Shown here in pieces: positions 1 through 8,727 of a stretch of 64,000 nt of DNA. The notes under the pieces were generated by a model, which was not told the DNA's origin, ran no database searches, and was given only the letters and a program-made list of their open reading frames with translations. Position 1 is the first letter of the stretch, and each line of letters begins with the position of its first letter. The translations under genes were made by a program, and so were the position numbers. Origin of the DNA: Candidatus Rothia avicola (GTDB lineage: Bacteria > Actinomycetota > Actinomycetes > Actinomycetales > Micrococcaceae); contig DXCN01000061.1 in the NCBI GenBank assembly GCA_019115985.1, positions 1 to 64,000 on the forward strand. Reading direction: 5' to 3'.

Positions 1-1486
1 CTTCAACGACGCCGAGCGTCAGGCCACCAAGGAAGCCGGTGAAATCGCGGGCCTCAACGTCCTGCGTATCGTCAACGAACCCACCGCTGCAGCCCTAGCC
101 TACGGCCTCGACAAGGGTAACGAAGACGAACTGATCCTGGTCTTCGACCTCGGTGGCGGTACCTTCGACGTCTCCCTGCTCGAAGTTGGCAAGGACGAAG
201 ACGGCTTCTCCACCATCCAGGTACGCGCAACCTCCGGCGACAACCGCCTGGGCGGCGACGACTGGGACCAGCGCATCGTCGACTGGCTGCTGGAGCAGGT
301 CAAGTCCAAGACCGGTGCCGACCTCTCCAAGGACAAGATTGCCCTGCAGCGCCTGCGTGAAGCAGCAGAACAGGCCAAGAAGGAACTGTCGTCTGCAACC
401 TCCACCAACATCTCCCTGCAGTACCTGTCCGTCACCCCCGAGGGCCCCATCCACCTGGATGAAAAGCTGACCCGCGCCAAGTTCCAGGACATGACCGCAG
501 ACCTGATCGAGCGCACCAAGAAGCCCTTCAACGACGTTATCGCTGAAGCAGGTGTCAAGGTTTCAGACATCGCCCACATCGTGCTGGTCGGTGGCTCAAC
601 CCGTATGCCCGCCGTCACCGAGGTCGTCAAGGAACTCTCCGGTGGTCGCGAGCCCAACAAGGGTGTTAACCCCGACGAGGTCGTTGCCATGGGCGCAGCC
701 CTGCAGGCAGGCGTCCTGAAGGGCGAGCGCAAGGACGTTCTGCTCATCGACGTCACCCCCCTCTCCCTCGGCATCGAGACCAAGGGCGGCGTGATGACCA
801 AGCTGATCGAGCGTAACACCGCGATCCCCACCAAGCGTTCCGAAACCTTCACCACCGCTGAAGACAACCAGCCCTCAGTGTCGATTCAGGTCTTCCAGGG
901 CGAGCGCGAGTTCACCCGCGATAACAAGAACCTGGGCACCTTCGAACTGACCGGCATCGCCCCCGCCCCCCGCGGCGTCCCCCAGATCGAAGTTACCTTC
1001 GACATCGACGCTAACGGTATCGTGCACGTCTCAGCTAAGGACAAGGGCACCGGTACTGAGCAGTCCATGACCATTACCGGCGGCACCTCCCTCTCTAAGG
1101 AAGATATTGACCGTATGGTCAAGGACGCCGAGGCTCACGCCGAGCAGGACAAGGCCCGCCGCGAGGCAGCTGAGACCCGCAACGCTGCTGAGAATACCGC
1201 CTACTCCATCGAGAAGCTCATCAAGGACAACGACGACAAGCTGCCCGAGGACGTCAAGACCGAGGTTCAGGCCGACGTTGACGCCTTGAAGGCTGCCCTT
1301 GAAGGTGAAGATGATGACGCCGTCAAGGCCGCTTTCGAGAAGCTGCAGGCATCTCAGACCAAGCTGGGCGAGGCCCTCTACGCCCAGGCTCAGGCAGATG
1401 CCGCAGCCGGTGAGGGCACCAAGGCTGAGGACGACGACGTCGTTGACGCCGAAGTAATCGATGAAGAAGACGAGAAGAAGAACTAA
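1..1486 (+). CDS. dnaK: Chaperone DnaK (Hsp70), 5' end outside window
   Basis: ATP-dependent Hsp70 chaperone of the cytosol, working with GrpE and DnaJ. The frame is open from base 2, giving 494 residues, so roughly the first 120-130 residues lie upstream of the window. Visible Hsp70 signatures are [11 protein letters not shown] and [14 protein letters not shown] in the nucleotide-binding domain, [12 protein letters not shown] further on, and the substrate-binding domain start [11 protein letters not shown]. The C-terminus is the usual acidic tail ending EDEKKN. grpE follows two bases after the stop, so they are one operon. The promoter and any HspR operator (HAIR box) would be upstream and are not visible. 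Confidence 0.98.
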   Translation, partial: FNDAERQATKEAGEIAGLNVLRIVNEPTAAALAYGLDKGNEDELILVFDLGGGTFDVSLLEVGKDEDGFSTIQVRATSGDNRLGGDDWDQRIVDWLLEQVKSKTGADLSKDKIALQRLREAAEQAKKELSSATSTNISLQYLSVTPEGPIHLDEKLTRAKFQDMTADLIERTKKPFNDVIAEAGVKVSDIAHIVLVGGSTRMPAVTEVVKELSGGREPNKGVNPDEVVAMGAALQAGVLKGERKDVLLIDVTPLSLGIETKGGVMTKLIERNTAIPTKRSETFTTAEDNQPSVSIQVFQGEREFTRDNKNLGTFELTGIAPAPRGVPQIEVTFDIDANGIVHVSAKDKGTGTEQSMTITGGTSLSKEDIDRMVKDAEAHAEQDKARREAAETRNAAENTAYSIEKLIKDNDDKLPEDVKTEVQADVDALKAALEGEDDDAVKAAFEKLQASQTKLGEALYAQAQADAAAGEGTKAEDDDVVDAEVIDEEDEKKN

Positions 1487-1488
1487 TC

Positions 1489-2094
1489 ATGGCTGAGAAC
1501 ACCAACGAGCCCGTAGGCAACCAGCCCGAGGGCACCGACCCTCTGGAGGACGCCTTCGCCGCCCCGGCAGCCGAAGGTCACCCCGAGCCCGAAGGTGTAG
1601 CTGCTGACGCTGCGGCAGATGAGGAATCTGCCGCAGCCGAGGCCGGCGAAAGTGCAGAGGCAGCTGAGAGCGCTGACGCGGCCCTGGCCGCCGAACGTCT
1701 TGAAGATCTGCGCCGCCTTCAGGCCGAGTTCACCAACTACAAGAACCGCACCGCCAAGGAAAAAGACCAGCTGCGCGATTTCGTCATCGCCGACCTGGTT
1801 GCCGCCCTGCTGCCCGTCATTGACGATATCGATGCCGCCCGCAAGCACGGCGACCTTGAAGAAGGCCCCTTCGCCGCCATCGCTAACAAGCTCGAAGAGA
1901 CCCTGACCAAGCAGGGCCTAGAGCGCTTTGGCGAAGTCGGCGAACCCTTCAACCCCCAGGTTCACGAGGCTGTCCTGCAGCAGCCCACCAGCGAGGTTGA
2001 GCCCGATTCAATCTCCATGGTTCTTCGCAACGGTTACAAGGTGAAGGACCGCGTGGTCCGCACCGCCCAGGTAGCCGTAGCGGTCGCAGAATAA
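1489..2094 (+). CDS. grpE: Nucleotide exchange factor GrpE
   Basis: ADP/ATP exchange factor for DnaK. The protein is 201 residues. Residues 1-65 are an Ala/Glu-rich disordered leader of the kind seen in actinobacterial GrpE, followed by a coiled-coil segment (EDLRRLQAEFTNYKNRTAKE) and the beta-domain with the signature region around NPQVHEAVLQ and the end VKDRVVRTAQVAVA. It starts two bases after the dnaK stop and is certainly co-transcribed. A strong hairpin lies between it and dnaJ. Confidence 0.97.
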   Translation: MAENTNEPVGNQPEGTDPLEDAFAAPAAEGHPEPEGVAADAAADEESAAAEAGESAEAAESADAALAAERLEDLRRLQAEFTNYKNRTAKEKDQLRDFVIADLVAALLPVIDDIDAARKHGDLEEGPFAAIANKLEETLTKQGLERFGEVGEPFNPQVHEAVLQQPTSEVEPDSISMVLRNGYKVKDRVVRTAQVAVAVAE

Positions 2095-2101
2095 CGGACG
2101 C

Positions 2102-2143
2102 GGGCGGGCACCCGGCCTGATACGTCAGGCTGGGTGCCCGCCC
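2102..2143 (+). terminator. Strong hairpin between grpE and dnaJ
   Basis: A 19-bp stem (2102-2120 with 2125-2143, one G-T type mismatch) closes a TACG tetraloop. There is no U-tract after it. It may be a partial terminator, an mRNA-stabilising structure for the dnaK-grpE part, or a processing site that sets DnaK/GrpE above DnaJ/HspR. Confidence 0.6.
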
Positions 2144-2192
2144 AGTTCTACCACCCTAAAAGACACAAGATCTACCTCGGAAGGAGAGGCAT

Positions 2193-3191
2193 ATGGCGAG
2201 CGAAAACTGGCTCCATCAAGATTTTTATAAGGTACTAGGCGTAGCCGAGGATTCCTCCGAGGCAGATATCAAGAAGGCCTACCGCAAGCTGGCCCGCAAG
2301 TACCACCCCGACCAGAACCCCGGCGACGAGGCTGCTGAGAAGAAGTTCAAGGAGGTCTCAGAGGCCTACGACGTGCTTTCAGACCCAAAGCAGAAGGAAG
2401 AGTACGACCAGATCCGCAAGTACGGTGCTGCCGGCTTCGGCGGGGCTGGCGGCGGCTTCCCGGGTGGGTTCCCCGGTAACGGTAACTTTACCTATTCCAC
2501 CAGCGGAGGTGCCGGCATCAACATTGAAGATCTGCTGGGCGGCATGTTCGGCGGCGGTGCTGGCTTTGGTGGGGCCGGACGCTCCGCCGGCAGTTTCCCA
2601 GGCGGTGCGGGTGGCTTCCCCGGCGGTGGTTTCTCTGCTCCCGCGCCTAAGGGTGAGGACGCAACCACCAGCGCCCGCATCACCATCCAGCAGGCCTACG
2701 ACGGCGCTGAGGTCTCGGTGTTCCGCCCCGGTGGCTCCCAGACCCAGGTTCGACTGCCGCGCGGCGTCAAGGACGGCCAGAAAATCCGTGCCCGAGGCAA
2801 GGGGCACCCCGGTGCCGGTGGAGCAGGGGACCTGATTGTCACCGTCCGCGTAGACTCTAACCCCGTCTTTGACCGCGAGGGCGATAACCTGCTCGTGCAC
2901 GTGCCCGTCACCCTGGAAGAAGCCGTTAAGGGCGGCGTCATTGAAGCCCCCACCCTCGATGGCGGGAGTGTCAAACTCCGCCTGGCAGCCGGTTCACCGG
3001 CCGGGCGTAAGCTGCGTGCTAAGGGCCGCGGCTTCGTGACCAAGAAGGGCACCGGCGATATGCTCGTCATCCCTGAGCTGCAGCTGCCCACCAACCTCAC
3101 ACCTGAAGCTGAGGCAGCTCTCGACGCCTTCTTCGAGGTTGCGCCTCAGGCCAACCCCCGTGAGGACCTGCTGAGGAAAGCTGGTGACTAA
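2193..3191 (+). CDS. dnaJ: DnaJ-family co-chaperone without zinc finger (CbpA-like)
   Basis: Hsp40 co-chaperone that stimulates DnaK ATPase. The J domain occupies residues 9-75, with HPD at 38-40. A long Gly/Phe/Ala-rich linker runs from about 78 to 155, then the two C-terminal substrate-binding beta-domains from about 160 to 325 (start [19 protein letters not shown]). The protein contains no cysteine, so the CxxCxGxG zinc-finger repeats of type I DnaJ are absent, which makes it a type II (CbpA/DnaJ-CTD) protein even though it occupies the dnaK-operon slot. The RBS AAGGAGAGG precedes the ATG well. hspR follows after two bases. Confidence 0.95.
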   Translation: MASENWLHQDFYKVLGVAEDSSEADIKKAYRKLARKYHPDQNPGDEAAEKKFKEVSEAYDVLSDPKQKEEYDQIRKYGAAGFGGAGGGFPGGFPGNGNFTYSTSGGAGINIEDLLGGMFGGGAGFGGAGRSAGSFPGGAGGFPGGGFSAPAPKGEDATTSARITIQQAYDGAEVSVFRPGGSQTQVRLPRGVKDGQKIRARGKGHPGAGGAGDLIVTVRVDSNPVFDREGDNLLVHVPVTLEEAVKGGVIEAPTLDGGSVKLRLAAGSPAGRKLRAKGRGFVTKKGTGDMLVIPELQLPTNLTPEAEAALDAFFEVAPQANPREDLLRKAGD

Positions 3192-3193
3192 GA

Positions 3194-3619
3194 ATGGCTT
3201 TCGAATCTGACCGCCCGGTCTTCGTTATTTCTGTAGCTGCCGAATTGGCTGGTATGCACCCGCAGACCCTGCGCCAGTACGACCGGCTAGGGCTGGTGCA
3301 GCCCCAGCGTGCACCGGGGCGGGCCCGCCGCTACTCCAAGCGCGATGTGCAGAAACTCCAGGAGATTCAGGAGCTTTCCCGGTCCGGCGTCTCCCTTGAG
3401 GGTATTAAGCGCATTATGCAGCTTGAGAACCAGGTGGAGGCCCTGCGGGCCCGTATAACCGAAGTGCAGGCTGAGAATGAGACCCTCCGTAACCGTTTGC
3501 AGGAAGGCTCCCGTGTCTTTGCTGCTGGAACCTCAGGTGGGGCTGTGCACCTGGCCCGGGGCAAGCGTCCGGCGGCCCGCCAGACCTCCCAGTCCGTGGT
3601 GCTCTACCGGCCGCGCTAA
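3194..3619 (+). CDS. hspR: Heat-shock repressor HspR (MerR family)
   Basis: Transcriptional repressor of the dnaK operon in actinobacteria; in the known family it uses DnaK as co-repressor and binds HAIR operators. The 141-residue protein has a MerR winged helix at about 12-80 (HPQTLRQYDRLGLVQPQRA, then RRYSKRDVQKLQEIQEL) followed by a coiled coil (about 82-108) and a basic tail ending VVLYRPR. It is the last gene of the heat-shock operon, two bases after dnaJ, which fits autoregulation. Function is assigned from family plus position. Confidence 0.95.
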   Translation: MAFESDRPVFVISVAAELAGMHPQTLRQYDRLGLVQPQRAPGRARRYSKRDVQKLQEIQELSRSGVSLEGIKRIMQLENQVEALRARITEVQAENETLRNRLQEGSRVFAAGTSGGAVHLARGKRPAARQTSQSVVLYRPR

Positions 3620-3691
3620 CCCCGACCCCTAGACCCTGACTGTAACGATGGTTGCCAGCTGCGCGAAGCAGCAGTACCGCCCCCGACCTGC

Positions 3692-3746
3692 GCCCCAGCC
3701 TGCCCAGCGTTGATAAGGTAACGGCCGTGCCGAGCGAGGCTGGGGC
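3692..3746 (+). terminator. Inverted repeat downstream of hspR
   Basis: Perfect 10-bp arms (GCCCCAGCCT at 3692-3701, AGGCTGGGGC at 3737-3746) enclose a 35-base loop. It lies about 75 bases after the hspR stop and could close the operon, but the long loop and missing T-tract make this uncertain. The right arm lies at the edge of the oxidoreductase remnant. Confidence 0.35.
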
Positions 3747-3980
3747 CCGGCAGGGGAGCGCGAATTTGAGCACGAAATTGAACACGGCGCCCTGTATGTA
3801 GGTTCGCCCGAAACCGTCGCACAAAAAATTGCCGATACCGTTCAAAAGCTGGGCATCAACCGCTTTGATCTTAAGTTCTCCAACGGAGCCCTAGCCCACG
3901 AGCACTCCATGAGCTCGATTGAGCTCTATGGCACCAAGGTGATGCCGCGCGTGCGTGAACTGCTGGCCAAGGAACAGTAA
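3717..3980 (+). pseudogene. C-terminal remnant of an LLM-class flavin oxidoreductase
   Basis: The frame is open from 3717 to the stop at 3978 but has no plausible start with an RBS. The recognisable part reads HEIEHGALYVGSPETVAQKI and continues through RFDLKFSNGALAHEHSM and SSIELYGTKVMPRVRELL. This matches the C-terminal end of the luciferase-like monooxygenase family (GALYVGSPETVA and IELYGTKV are typical blocks). Only about 75-80 residues of an expected 330-350 remain, so the gene was deleted from its 5' side, with the scar near 3720-3755 next to the hspR inverted repeat. Assignment is from memory of the family. Confidence 0.8.
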
Positions 3981-4075
3981 GGACGCCGCCAGTAAGGGGT
4001 AGAGAATACCGTCTAGTCAACAGGTACACAGGATAAGACGATATAGGTTTTCCTGTTCTTGACTCGCTATAGTTG

Positions 4076-4120
4076 AAGGACGCCCCACCGCACTGCACAG
4101 GCTTGCGGCGGGGCGTCCTT
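4076..4120 (+). terminator. Hairpin built from inverted AAGGACGCC copies
   Basis: A 16-bp stem (4076-4091 with 4105-4120, one mismatch) with a 13-base loop. Each arm carries AAGGACGCC, in opposite orientations. It lies after the oxidoreductase remnant and about 60 bases before the AGCS symporter start. It is probably a terminator left from the decayed gene. Confidence 0.6.
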
Positions 4121-4178
4121 AATCATCACGCAGCTGCGGTGCTCCCTCGCCCGCAGCGACCTGTATCAAGGACACCAC

Positions 4179-5633
4179 ATGACCTTTCAAGATGTCTTGA
4201 GCGCTATGAGCTCCCTCATCTGGGGGCCTTTTGTGCTGATACCGCTGCTTCTTGGCACCGGTATCTACCTGACGGTGCGGCTGGGCTTTATCCAGCTCAC
4301 CAAACTATTTGTCGCTAACCGTCTAGCCTTCTTTGAACGCACGGACGACGGTGCCACCGGCGGCGACATCTCCCAGTTCCAGTCCCTCACCACCGCCCTA
4401 GCTGCGACGGTGGGCACCGGTAATATCGTCGGCGTTGCCACCGCGATTTCCATCGGCGGCCCCGGCGCCCTCTTCTGGATGTGGGTCACCGCTATTTTCG
4501 GTATGGCCTCCAAGTACTCCGAAGCCTTCCTCGGCGTACGCTACCGCACCACAGACGCCAAGGGAGAAGTCTCGGGCGGCCCCCAGTACTACCTCCAGCG
4601 CGGTATCAAAGGCCCCCTGGGCAAATTCCTAGCCCTCTTCTTCGCGGTAGCCGCTGTGCTGGCGTCCTTCGGCATCGGCAATACCGCCCAGGGCAACTCC
4701 ATCGCCCACAACCTCGAAGACACCTTCCACCTGCCTGCAGCCCTCACCGGCATCGTGCTGGCCCTCATCACCCTCTTCGTGCTGATGGGCGGTATCAAAT
4801 CTATCGGCCGGGTGACCAGCACCTTTGTGCCGGTCATGATTCTCTTCTACGTGGGCGGGGCCCTCTATATTCTGGGTGTGCACGCCGCTGATCTGCCCGC
4901 GGCCTTCGGCCAGATTTTTGCGGACGCCTTCACCGGCTCCTCAGCGGTCGGTGGCTTTGTGGGCTCCACCCTCATGTACGCAGTGCAGTACGGCGTGGCC
5001 CGCGGTATTTTCTCTAACGAATCTGGCATGGGCTCTGCCGCTATCGCCGCGTCAGCCGCCCAGACCACCCACCCGGTGCGCCAGGGCATGGTATCGATGA
5101 CCCAGACCTTTATCGACACCATCATCGTGGTCTCCTGCACCGGCTTGGTGTTGCTTGTTACCGGTATCTGGCATGCCAGCGACCCCGCAACCGGCGAGCA
5201 AATCTCAGCTTCCGTGATGACCAGCCAGGCCTTCGCCTCGGTAATAGGCCCCGCTGGAAGCTGGATTGTGACCATAGGCCTGGTCATGTTTGCCTACTCC
5301 ACCATTCTGGGCTGGGCCTACTACGGCGAACGCAACATTGAGCGCCTCTTTGGCCGCCGCGGTGTTACTCCCTACCGCCTTTTCTTCGCGGTGATCGTCT
5401 ACTTCGGTTGCACCATGGAACTGACCGTAGCCTGGACCTTCTCAGACATCGCCAACGGGCTCATGGCTATTCCCAACCTGATTGGCCTGCTCCTCATGTC
5501 GGGGCTAATCGTCCGAGAGACCAAGTACTACCTGGCAAACGACCCCAAGCTCACCGCATCTAAGGCCGAGATCGACGCCTTTATGCAGGGGCACCCCGGA
5601 GCAATCGACTCCTACGAGAAAACGGGGCAGTAA
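4179..5633 (+). CDS. Alanine/glycine:cation symporter (AGCS family), copy 1
   Basis: Secondary transporter that imports alanine, glycine or related amino acids with Na+ or H+ across the plasma membrane. The 484-residue protein has about 10-11 hydrophobic segments. AGCS hallmarks are the N-terminal GPFVLIPLLLGTGIYLTVRL, the ATVGTGNIVGVATA block and GGPGALFWMWVTAIFGMASK (residues about 88-107). The start has AAGGACA upstream. A second, longer AGCS gene lies at 6894-8585 on the other strand. Substrate cannot be decided from sequence. Confidence 0.93.
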   Translation: MTFQDVLSAMSSLIWGPFVLIPLLLGTGIYLTVRLGFIQLTKLFVANRLAFFERTDDGATGGDISQFQSLTTALAATVGTGNIVGVATAISIGGPGALFWMWVTAIFGMASKYSEAFLGVRYRTTDAKGEVSGGPQYYLQRGIKGPLGKFLALFFAVAAVLASFGIGNTAQGNSIAHNLEDTFHLPAALTGIVLALITLFVLMGGIKSIGRVTSTFVPVMILFYVGGALYILGVHAADLPAAFGQIFADAFTGSSAVGGFVGSTLMYAVQYGVARGIFSNESGMGSAAIAASAAQTTHPVRQGMVSMTQTFIDTIIVVSCTGLVLLVTGIWHASDPATGEQISASVMTSQAFASVIGPAGSWIVTIGLVMFAYSTILGWAYYGERNIERLFGRRGVTPYRLFFAVIVYFGCTMELTVAWTFSDIANGLMAIPNLIGLLLMSGLIVRETKYYLANDPKLTASKAEIDAFMQGHPGAIDSYEKTGQ

Positions 5634-5651
5634 GAGAAACCTCTGCCTATA

Positions 5652-5702
5652 AAAGAGGCGGGTACCCGCACACCTATGGGTGCTGCGGGTACCCGCCTCT
5701 TT
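5652..5702. terminator. Bidirectional terminator between AGCS symporter and trmB
   Basis: A perfect 19-bp stem (5652-5670 with 5684-5702) with a 13-base loop. AAA on one side and TTT on the other serve both strands. It separates two convergent genes. Confidence 0.9.
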
Positions 5703-5720
5703 GACACAGCTAACGGATTA

Positions 5721-6542
5721 TTATCGACGAATGTAGGTCAGATCGTGAGCCCTGCGGCCCGCCTCACCTGCCTTGCGTTCGAAGCTGGTGATCACGCGTC
5801 CCTCCCAGCGAGGGGCCCAGCCGCCAACAGGGTCTTCATCGGTGGTGTTTTCACCGGCGTGGGCGTTGATGAAGTCGGGGTGGGCATCAAGTACCTCGCG
5901 CATGACCAGAGCGTATTCTTCCCAGTCGGTGGCCAGGCGCCAGACACCACCGGGCTTGAGAACCCGGGCTACCTTGTCTGCAAAGGCAGGGGAGACTAGA
6001 CGACGCTTGTGATGGCGAGCCTTGTGCCAGGGGTCGGGGAAGAAGACCCAGAGCTCATCAACAGAAGACTCTTCGAGCAGGTTATCGAGTAGCTCGGGGG
6101 CGTTGGCCTGGGCTACACGCACGTTCTCGACCCCGGCCTGACCCATCTTCAGGAGCAGGTCGGCGATGCCGGGGGTGTAGACCTCAACGGCCAGGAAGTT
6201 AGCCTCGGGTACCTGGGTGGCACGGTTGACGATAGCCTCGCCCAGGCCCGAGCCGATTTCAACAATGAGAGGGGCATCGGTGCGTCCGTACAGGGCCTGC
6301 TGGTCAAAGACTGCACCCTCAGCGACCGAAGTGTCGCTAATCTTGCGGGGCAGGTCAAGCACATGGGTGGGGGCATAGGTGTCCCAGGCCTTCTGACGAC
6401 GGGCGGTCAGACGGTCGCCGCGGCGGACGAACGAGTAGGGCTGGCGGTGGAACTGCTCAGGGACGGGGGCGGTCAGGTCCTCACCTGCTGCTGCGCGCTC
6501 GGCCTTAGCCGCCAAATCCTGCTTCTGCTTAGTGGTTTCCAT
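5721..6542 (-). CDS. trmB: tRNA (guanine-N7)-methyltransferase
   Basis: SAM-dependent enzyme forming m7G46 in the tRNA variable loop. It is 273 residues with an N-terminal extension of about 60 residues. The SAM-binding motif is PLIVEIGSGLGEAIV (about 90-104), followed by the acidic loop LAVEVYTPG and the family signature DELWVFFPDPWHKARHHKRR (about 160-180); the end FERKAGEAGRRAHDLTYIRR is typical. RBS AAGGAGAG precedes the ATG. It stands alone, convergent with the AGCS symporter. Confidence 0.95.
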   Translation of the reverse strand: METTKQKQDLAAKAERAAAGEDLTAPVPEQFHRQPYSFVRRGDRLTARRQKAWDTYAPTHVLDLPRKISDTSVAEGAVFDQQALYGRTDAPLIVEIGSGLGEAIVNRATQVPEANFLAVEVYTPGIADLLLKMGQAGVENVRVAQANAPELLDNLLEESSVDELWVFFPDPWHKARHHKRRLVSPAFADKVARVLKPGGVWRLATDWEEYALVMREVLDAHPDFINAHAGENTTDEDPVGGWAPRWEGRVITSFERKAGEAGRRAHDLTYIRR

Positions 6543-6651
6543 AACTCTCCTTGTGAGGTTGAAACAAATAAACCGGCGCGCACGGAAACGCTAAGTGCCG
6601 CCGGTAGGGATACATCATTATAAATCTTTACCGTTTGCTAAAAGAATAGTG

Positions 6652-6689
6652 CAGGGACCTATACAAAAGTCAGGGACCTATACAAAAGT
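6652..6689. repeat. Two tandem 19-bp direct repeats
   Basis: The unit CAGGGACCTATACAAAAGT occurs twice without a gap (6652-6670 and 6671-6689), and its end merges into the hairpin at 6688-6717. Its layout resembles the repeat region at 22817-22881, which also shows a 20-base period, but the two sequences are only loosely similar. Confidence 0.85.
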
Positions 6690-6717
6690 GAGGCACCAGC
6701 TGAAGCTGGTACCTCAC
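6688..6717 (-). terminator. Terminator of the second AGCS gene
   Basis: A 13-bp stem (6688-6700 with 6705-6717, one mismatch) with a 4-base loop. Read on the minus strand, a TTTT run follows, fitting an intrinsic terminator about 180 bases after the symporter stop. Confidence 0.65.
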
Positions 6718-6893
6718 TTGTACGACTAAATCCTATGATTTTAGATTAGCGGTATTTTGGGTGCGCTTACCTTGCGCGATGTAGGAATAGGAGGGTCTAA
6801 AGACAGCCTGTGGGCGCGCGGCTTCTTGCGCTTAATTTTTAAAAACCACCTGTACTACTTCGCGGGTCAAACTATGTGATGGATACGAAAAAA

Positions 6894-8585
6894 TTATTTT
6901 GAGCTACTGGCCGAGTTGTCGATGGCTCGCGGATCGGTGGGGGTGCCAAAAGTGGGCTTTGCCTGCTGAATGATGGGCAGGGAGCCGGTCTGTAGGGGGA
7001 TGCTACCGGTGTTGACCTCTTCGAGGGTGACATCGTAGACCTGGGGCTGGGAGCTCTGGGCAGCATCATCGGCCAGCATTTTTTCGGTGATGATTTTGAG
7101 GCTGGTGGTATCGGGGTGTTCTAGAGCCGGGTTCTTTTGGGAAAGATCAACCTCGTGGTCGATTTGGGCGTCCAGGCCGCCCAGGTGCCCGTACATGAAG
7201 CTATCGATGTTATCGACGGTCGCTTCAAAGTTGGGGTCGTGGGTGAGGTATTTCTTGGTTTCGCGGGCCACTAGGCCAGACAGCAGAAGTAGGCCAATCA
7301 GATTGGGAATGGCCATGAGCCCGTTCATGATATCGGAGAATGTGAAAACCAGGGTCAGCGGTGCGATGGCTCCTAGCCCGCAGACTAGGGCAAAAATCAT
7401 GCGATAGCCCAGGATGGCTTTGGCGCCCCCACCCAAGGACTCCAGGGCGCGTTCGCCGTAGTAGGACCAGCCGAGTACGGTGGAGTAGCCCAGGAGCACT
7501 AGGCAGAAGGTGACGACGTAGCCGCCCCAATCACCGGGTAGGCCGGAGGCAAAGGCAATCGAGGTTGATGTGGCCGGGGCATCGCCCCGCCAGGCGCCCG
7601 TTGTGAGCAGAATAAACCCCGTCATTGAAATCACCACGACGGTATCGACAAAGGTCTGAGTCATGGACGCTAGCCCCTGGTGGACGGGATGGGAGGTGGT
7701 GGCTACGGCCGCTGGAATAGCTGCGGTGCCCATGCCCGACTCGTTAGAGAAAAGAGAACGCTGGGCACCGACCTGCAGGGCAAAAATCATTCCGGCGCCG
7801 ACAGTTCCGCCCAGGGCCCCCTCACCCGTGAAGGCACCTCGCATAATCATGGCAAAGGCCTCTGGAAGCATAGGGGCGTTGATAGCCACGATATAGGCTC
7901 CAAATCCCAGGTAGAGCAGAATCATGAGGGGTACGCACAGGGCCGTGATCTTTGAGACGGTTTTGATGCCGCCGAGTAGGGCTGCCGCTGTTCCTAGGGT
8001 GAGGACGCCTGCGGTGAGGTAAGGCGGAATATTGAAGGAGTGCTCTAGGTTAGCTGAGATGGCGTTTGCCTGGGTCATGTTGCCGACGCCGAAGCAGGCG
8101 AAGACACAGCAGATGGCAAACATGGTGGCGAGGAATTTTCCGAAGCGGTTGGGGATACCTCGTTGCAGGTAGGCCTGGGGGCCGCCGGTGAGCTCGCCCA
8201 TCTTGTCTCGGTGGCGGAAGCGGACGCCGAGGAAGCATTCGGCGTATTTTGAGGCCATGCCGAAAATGGCGGTGGCCCACATCCAGAAGAGGGCACCGGG
8301 CCCGCCGATGCTGAGGGAGAGGGCAACGCCAACGATGTTACCGGTGCCTACGGTGGCGCCGAGGGCTGTGCTCATGGCCTGGAAGGAGGATATTTCGCCC
8401 TTGGCCCCTTCTTGTCGGGAGCGGCGCCCGAATTGCAGGCTCATGGCCTTGGTGAAGAGCCTCAGCTGGATGAGGCCGAGGCGGGCGGTTAAGAAGACGC
8501 CGGTACCGATGAGAAGGGGGAGGAGGAGGAAGGGGCCCCAGATGAAGCTACTGGCTGCCTCGAGTGTTTCTTGCAGGGTGCCCAC
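6894..8585 (-). CDS. Alanine/glycine:cation symporter (AGCS family), copy 2
   Basis: Second AGCS transporter, 563 residues, clearly homologous to the gene at 4179-5633 (shared ATVGTGNIVGVALS, GGPGALFWMWATAIFGMASK and a matching end of the membrane domain, MAIPNLIGLLLLSGLVARET). It carries an extra hydrophilic tail of about 75 residues (from roughly 490), rich in Asp, Glu, Ser and Thr, absent from copy 1. The start is a GTG with AGAAGAGG upstream. The two copies probably differ in substrate or regulation; the tail may be a cytoplasmic regulatory segment (inference). Confidence 0.93.
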   Translation of the reverse strand: MGTLQETLEAASSFIWGPFLLLPLLIGTGVFLTARLGLIQLRLFTKAMSLQFGRRSRQEGAKGEISSFQAMSTALGATVGTGNIVGVALSLSIGGPGALFWMWATAIFGMASKYAECFLGVRFRHRDKMGELTGGPQAYLQRGIPNRFGKFLATMFAICCVFACFGVGNMTQANAISANLEHSFNIPPYLTAGVLTLGTAAALLGGIKTVSKITALCVPLMILLYLGFGAYIVAINAPMLPEAFAMIMRGAFTGEGALGGTVGAGMIFALQVGAQRSLFSNESGMGTAAIPAAVATTSHPVHQGLASMTQTFVDTVVVISMTGFILLTTGAWRGDAPATSTSIAFASGLPGDWGGYVVTFCLVLLGYSTVLGWSYYGERALESLGGGAKAILGYRMIFALVCGLGAIAPLTLVFTFSDIMNGLMAIPNLIGLLLLSGLVARETKKYLTHDPNFEATVDNIDSFMYGHLGGLDAQIDHEVDLSQKNPALEHPDTTSLKIITEKMLADDAAQSSQPQVYDVTLEEVNTGSIPLQTGSLPIIQQAKPTFGTPTDPRAIDNSASSSK

Positions 8586-8683
8586 TCTTCTAACCTCTTC
8601 TTTCTCTGCTGTCTAGCCCTCGTTAATTTATCATAAGGCTGATGATTAGCCTGATTTCTGCTGGCTTATGGGGGACAGAAAAT

Positions 8684-8705
8684 GGCCTCCCCCTGGGGGG
8701 AGGCC
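8684..8705 (-). terminator. Terminator of the DoxX-like gene
   Basis: Arms GGCCTCCCC (8684-8692) and GGGGAGGCC (8697-8705) form a tight GC stem. On the minus strand it is followed by ATTTTCTG. It lies 22 bases downstream of the DoxX-like stop. Confidence 0.8.
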
Positions 8706-8727
8706 GTGAGGCAAAAGAGGTGTGGGT

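Larger units (their letters stand above)
6543..6893. other. Gene-free stretch with tandem repeat and hairpin
   Basis: This 351-bp gap lies between the trmB start and the 3' end of the second AGCS gene. It holds the trmB promoter side, a tandem 19-bp repeat and a hairpin (listed separately). The 6720-6890 part has no coding pattern that I recognise. Confidence 0.5.

Noticed and set aside
3414..3845. Minus-strand open frame of 143 codons after hspR
   Set aside because: It overlaps hspR and the oxidoreductase remnant, has no family pattern or RBS, and shows the Gly/Pro/Arg-rich look of antisense frames in GC-rich DNA.
4063..4082. HAIR-like (HspR operator) dyad before the AGCS gene
   Set aside because: It resembles CTTGAGT-N7-ACTCAAG only loosely; the right half does not match and the gene is not a heat-shock gene.
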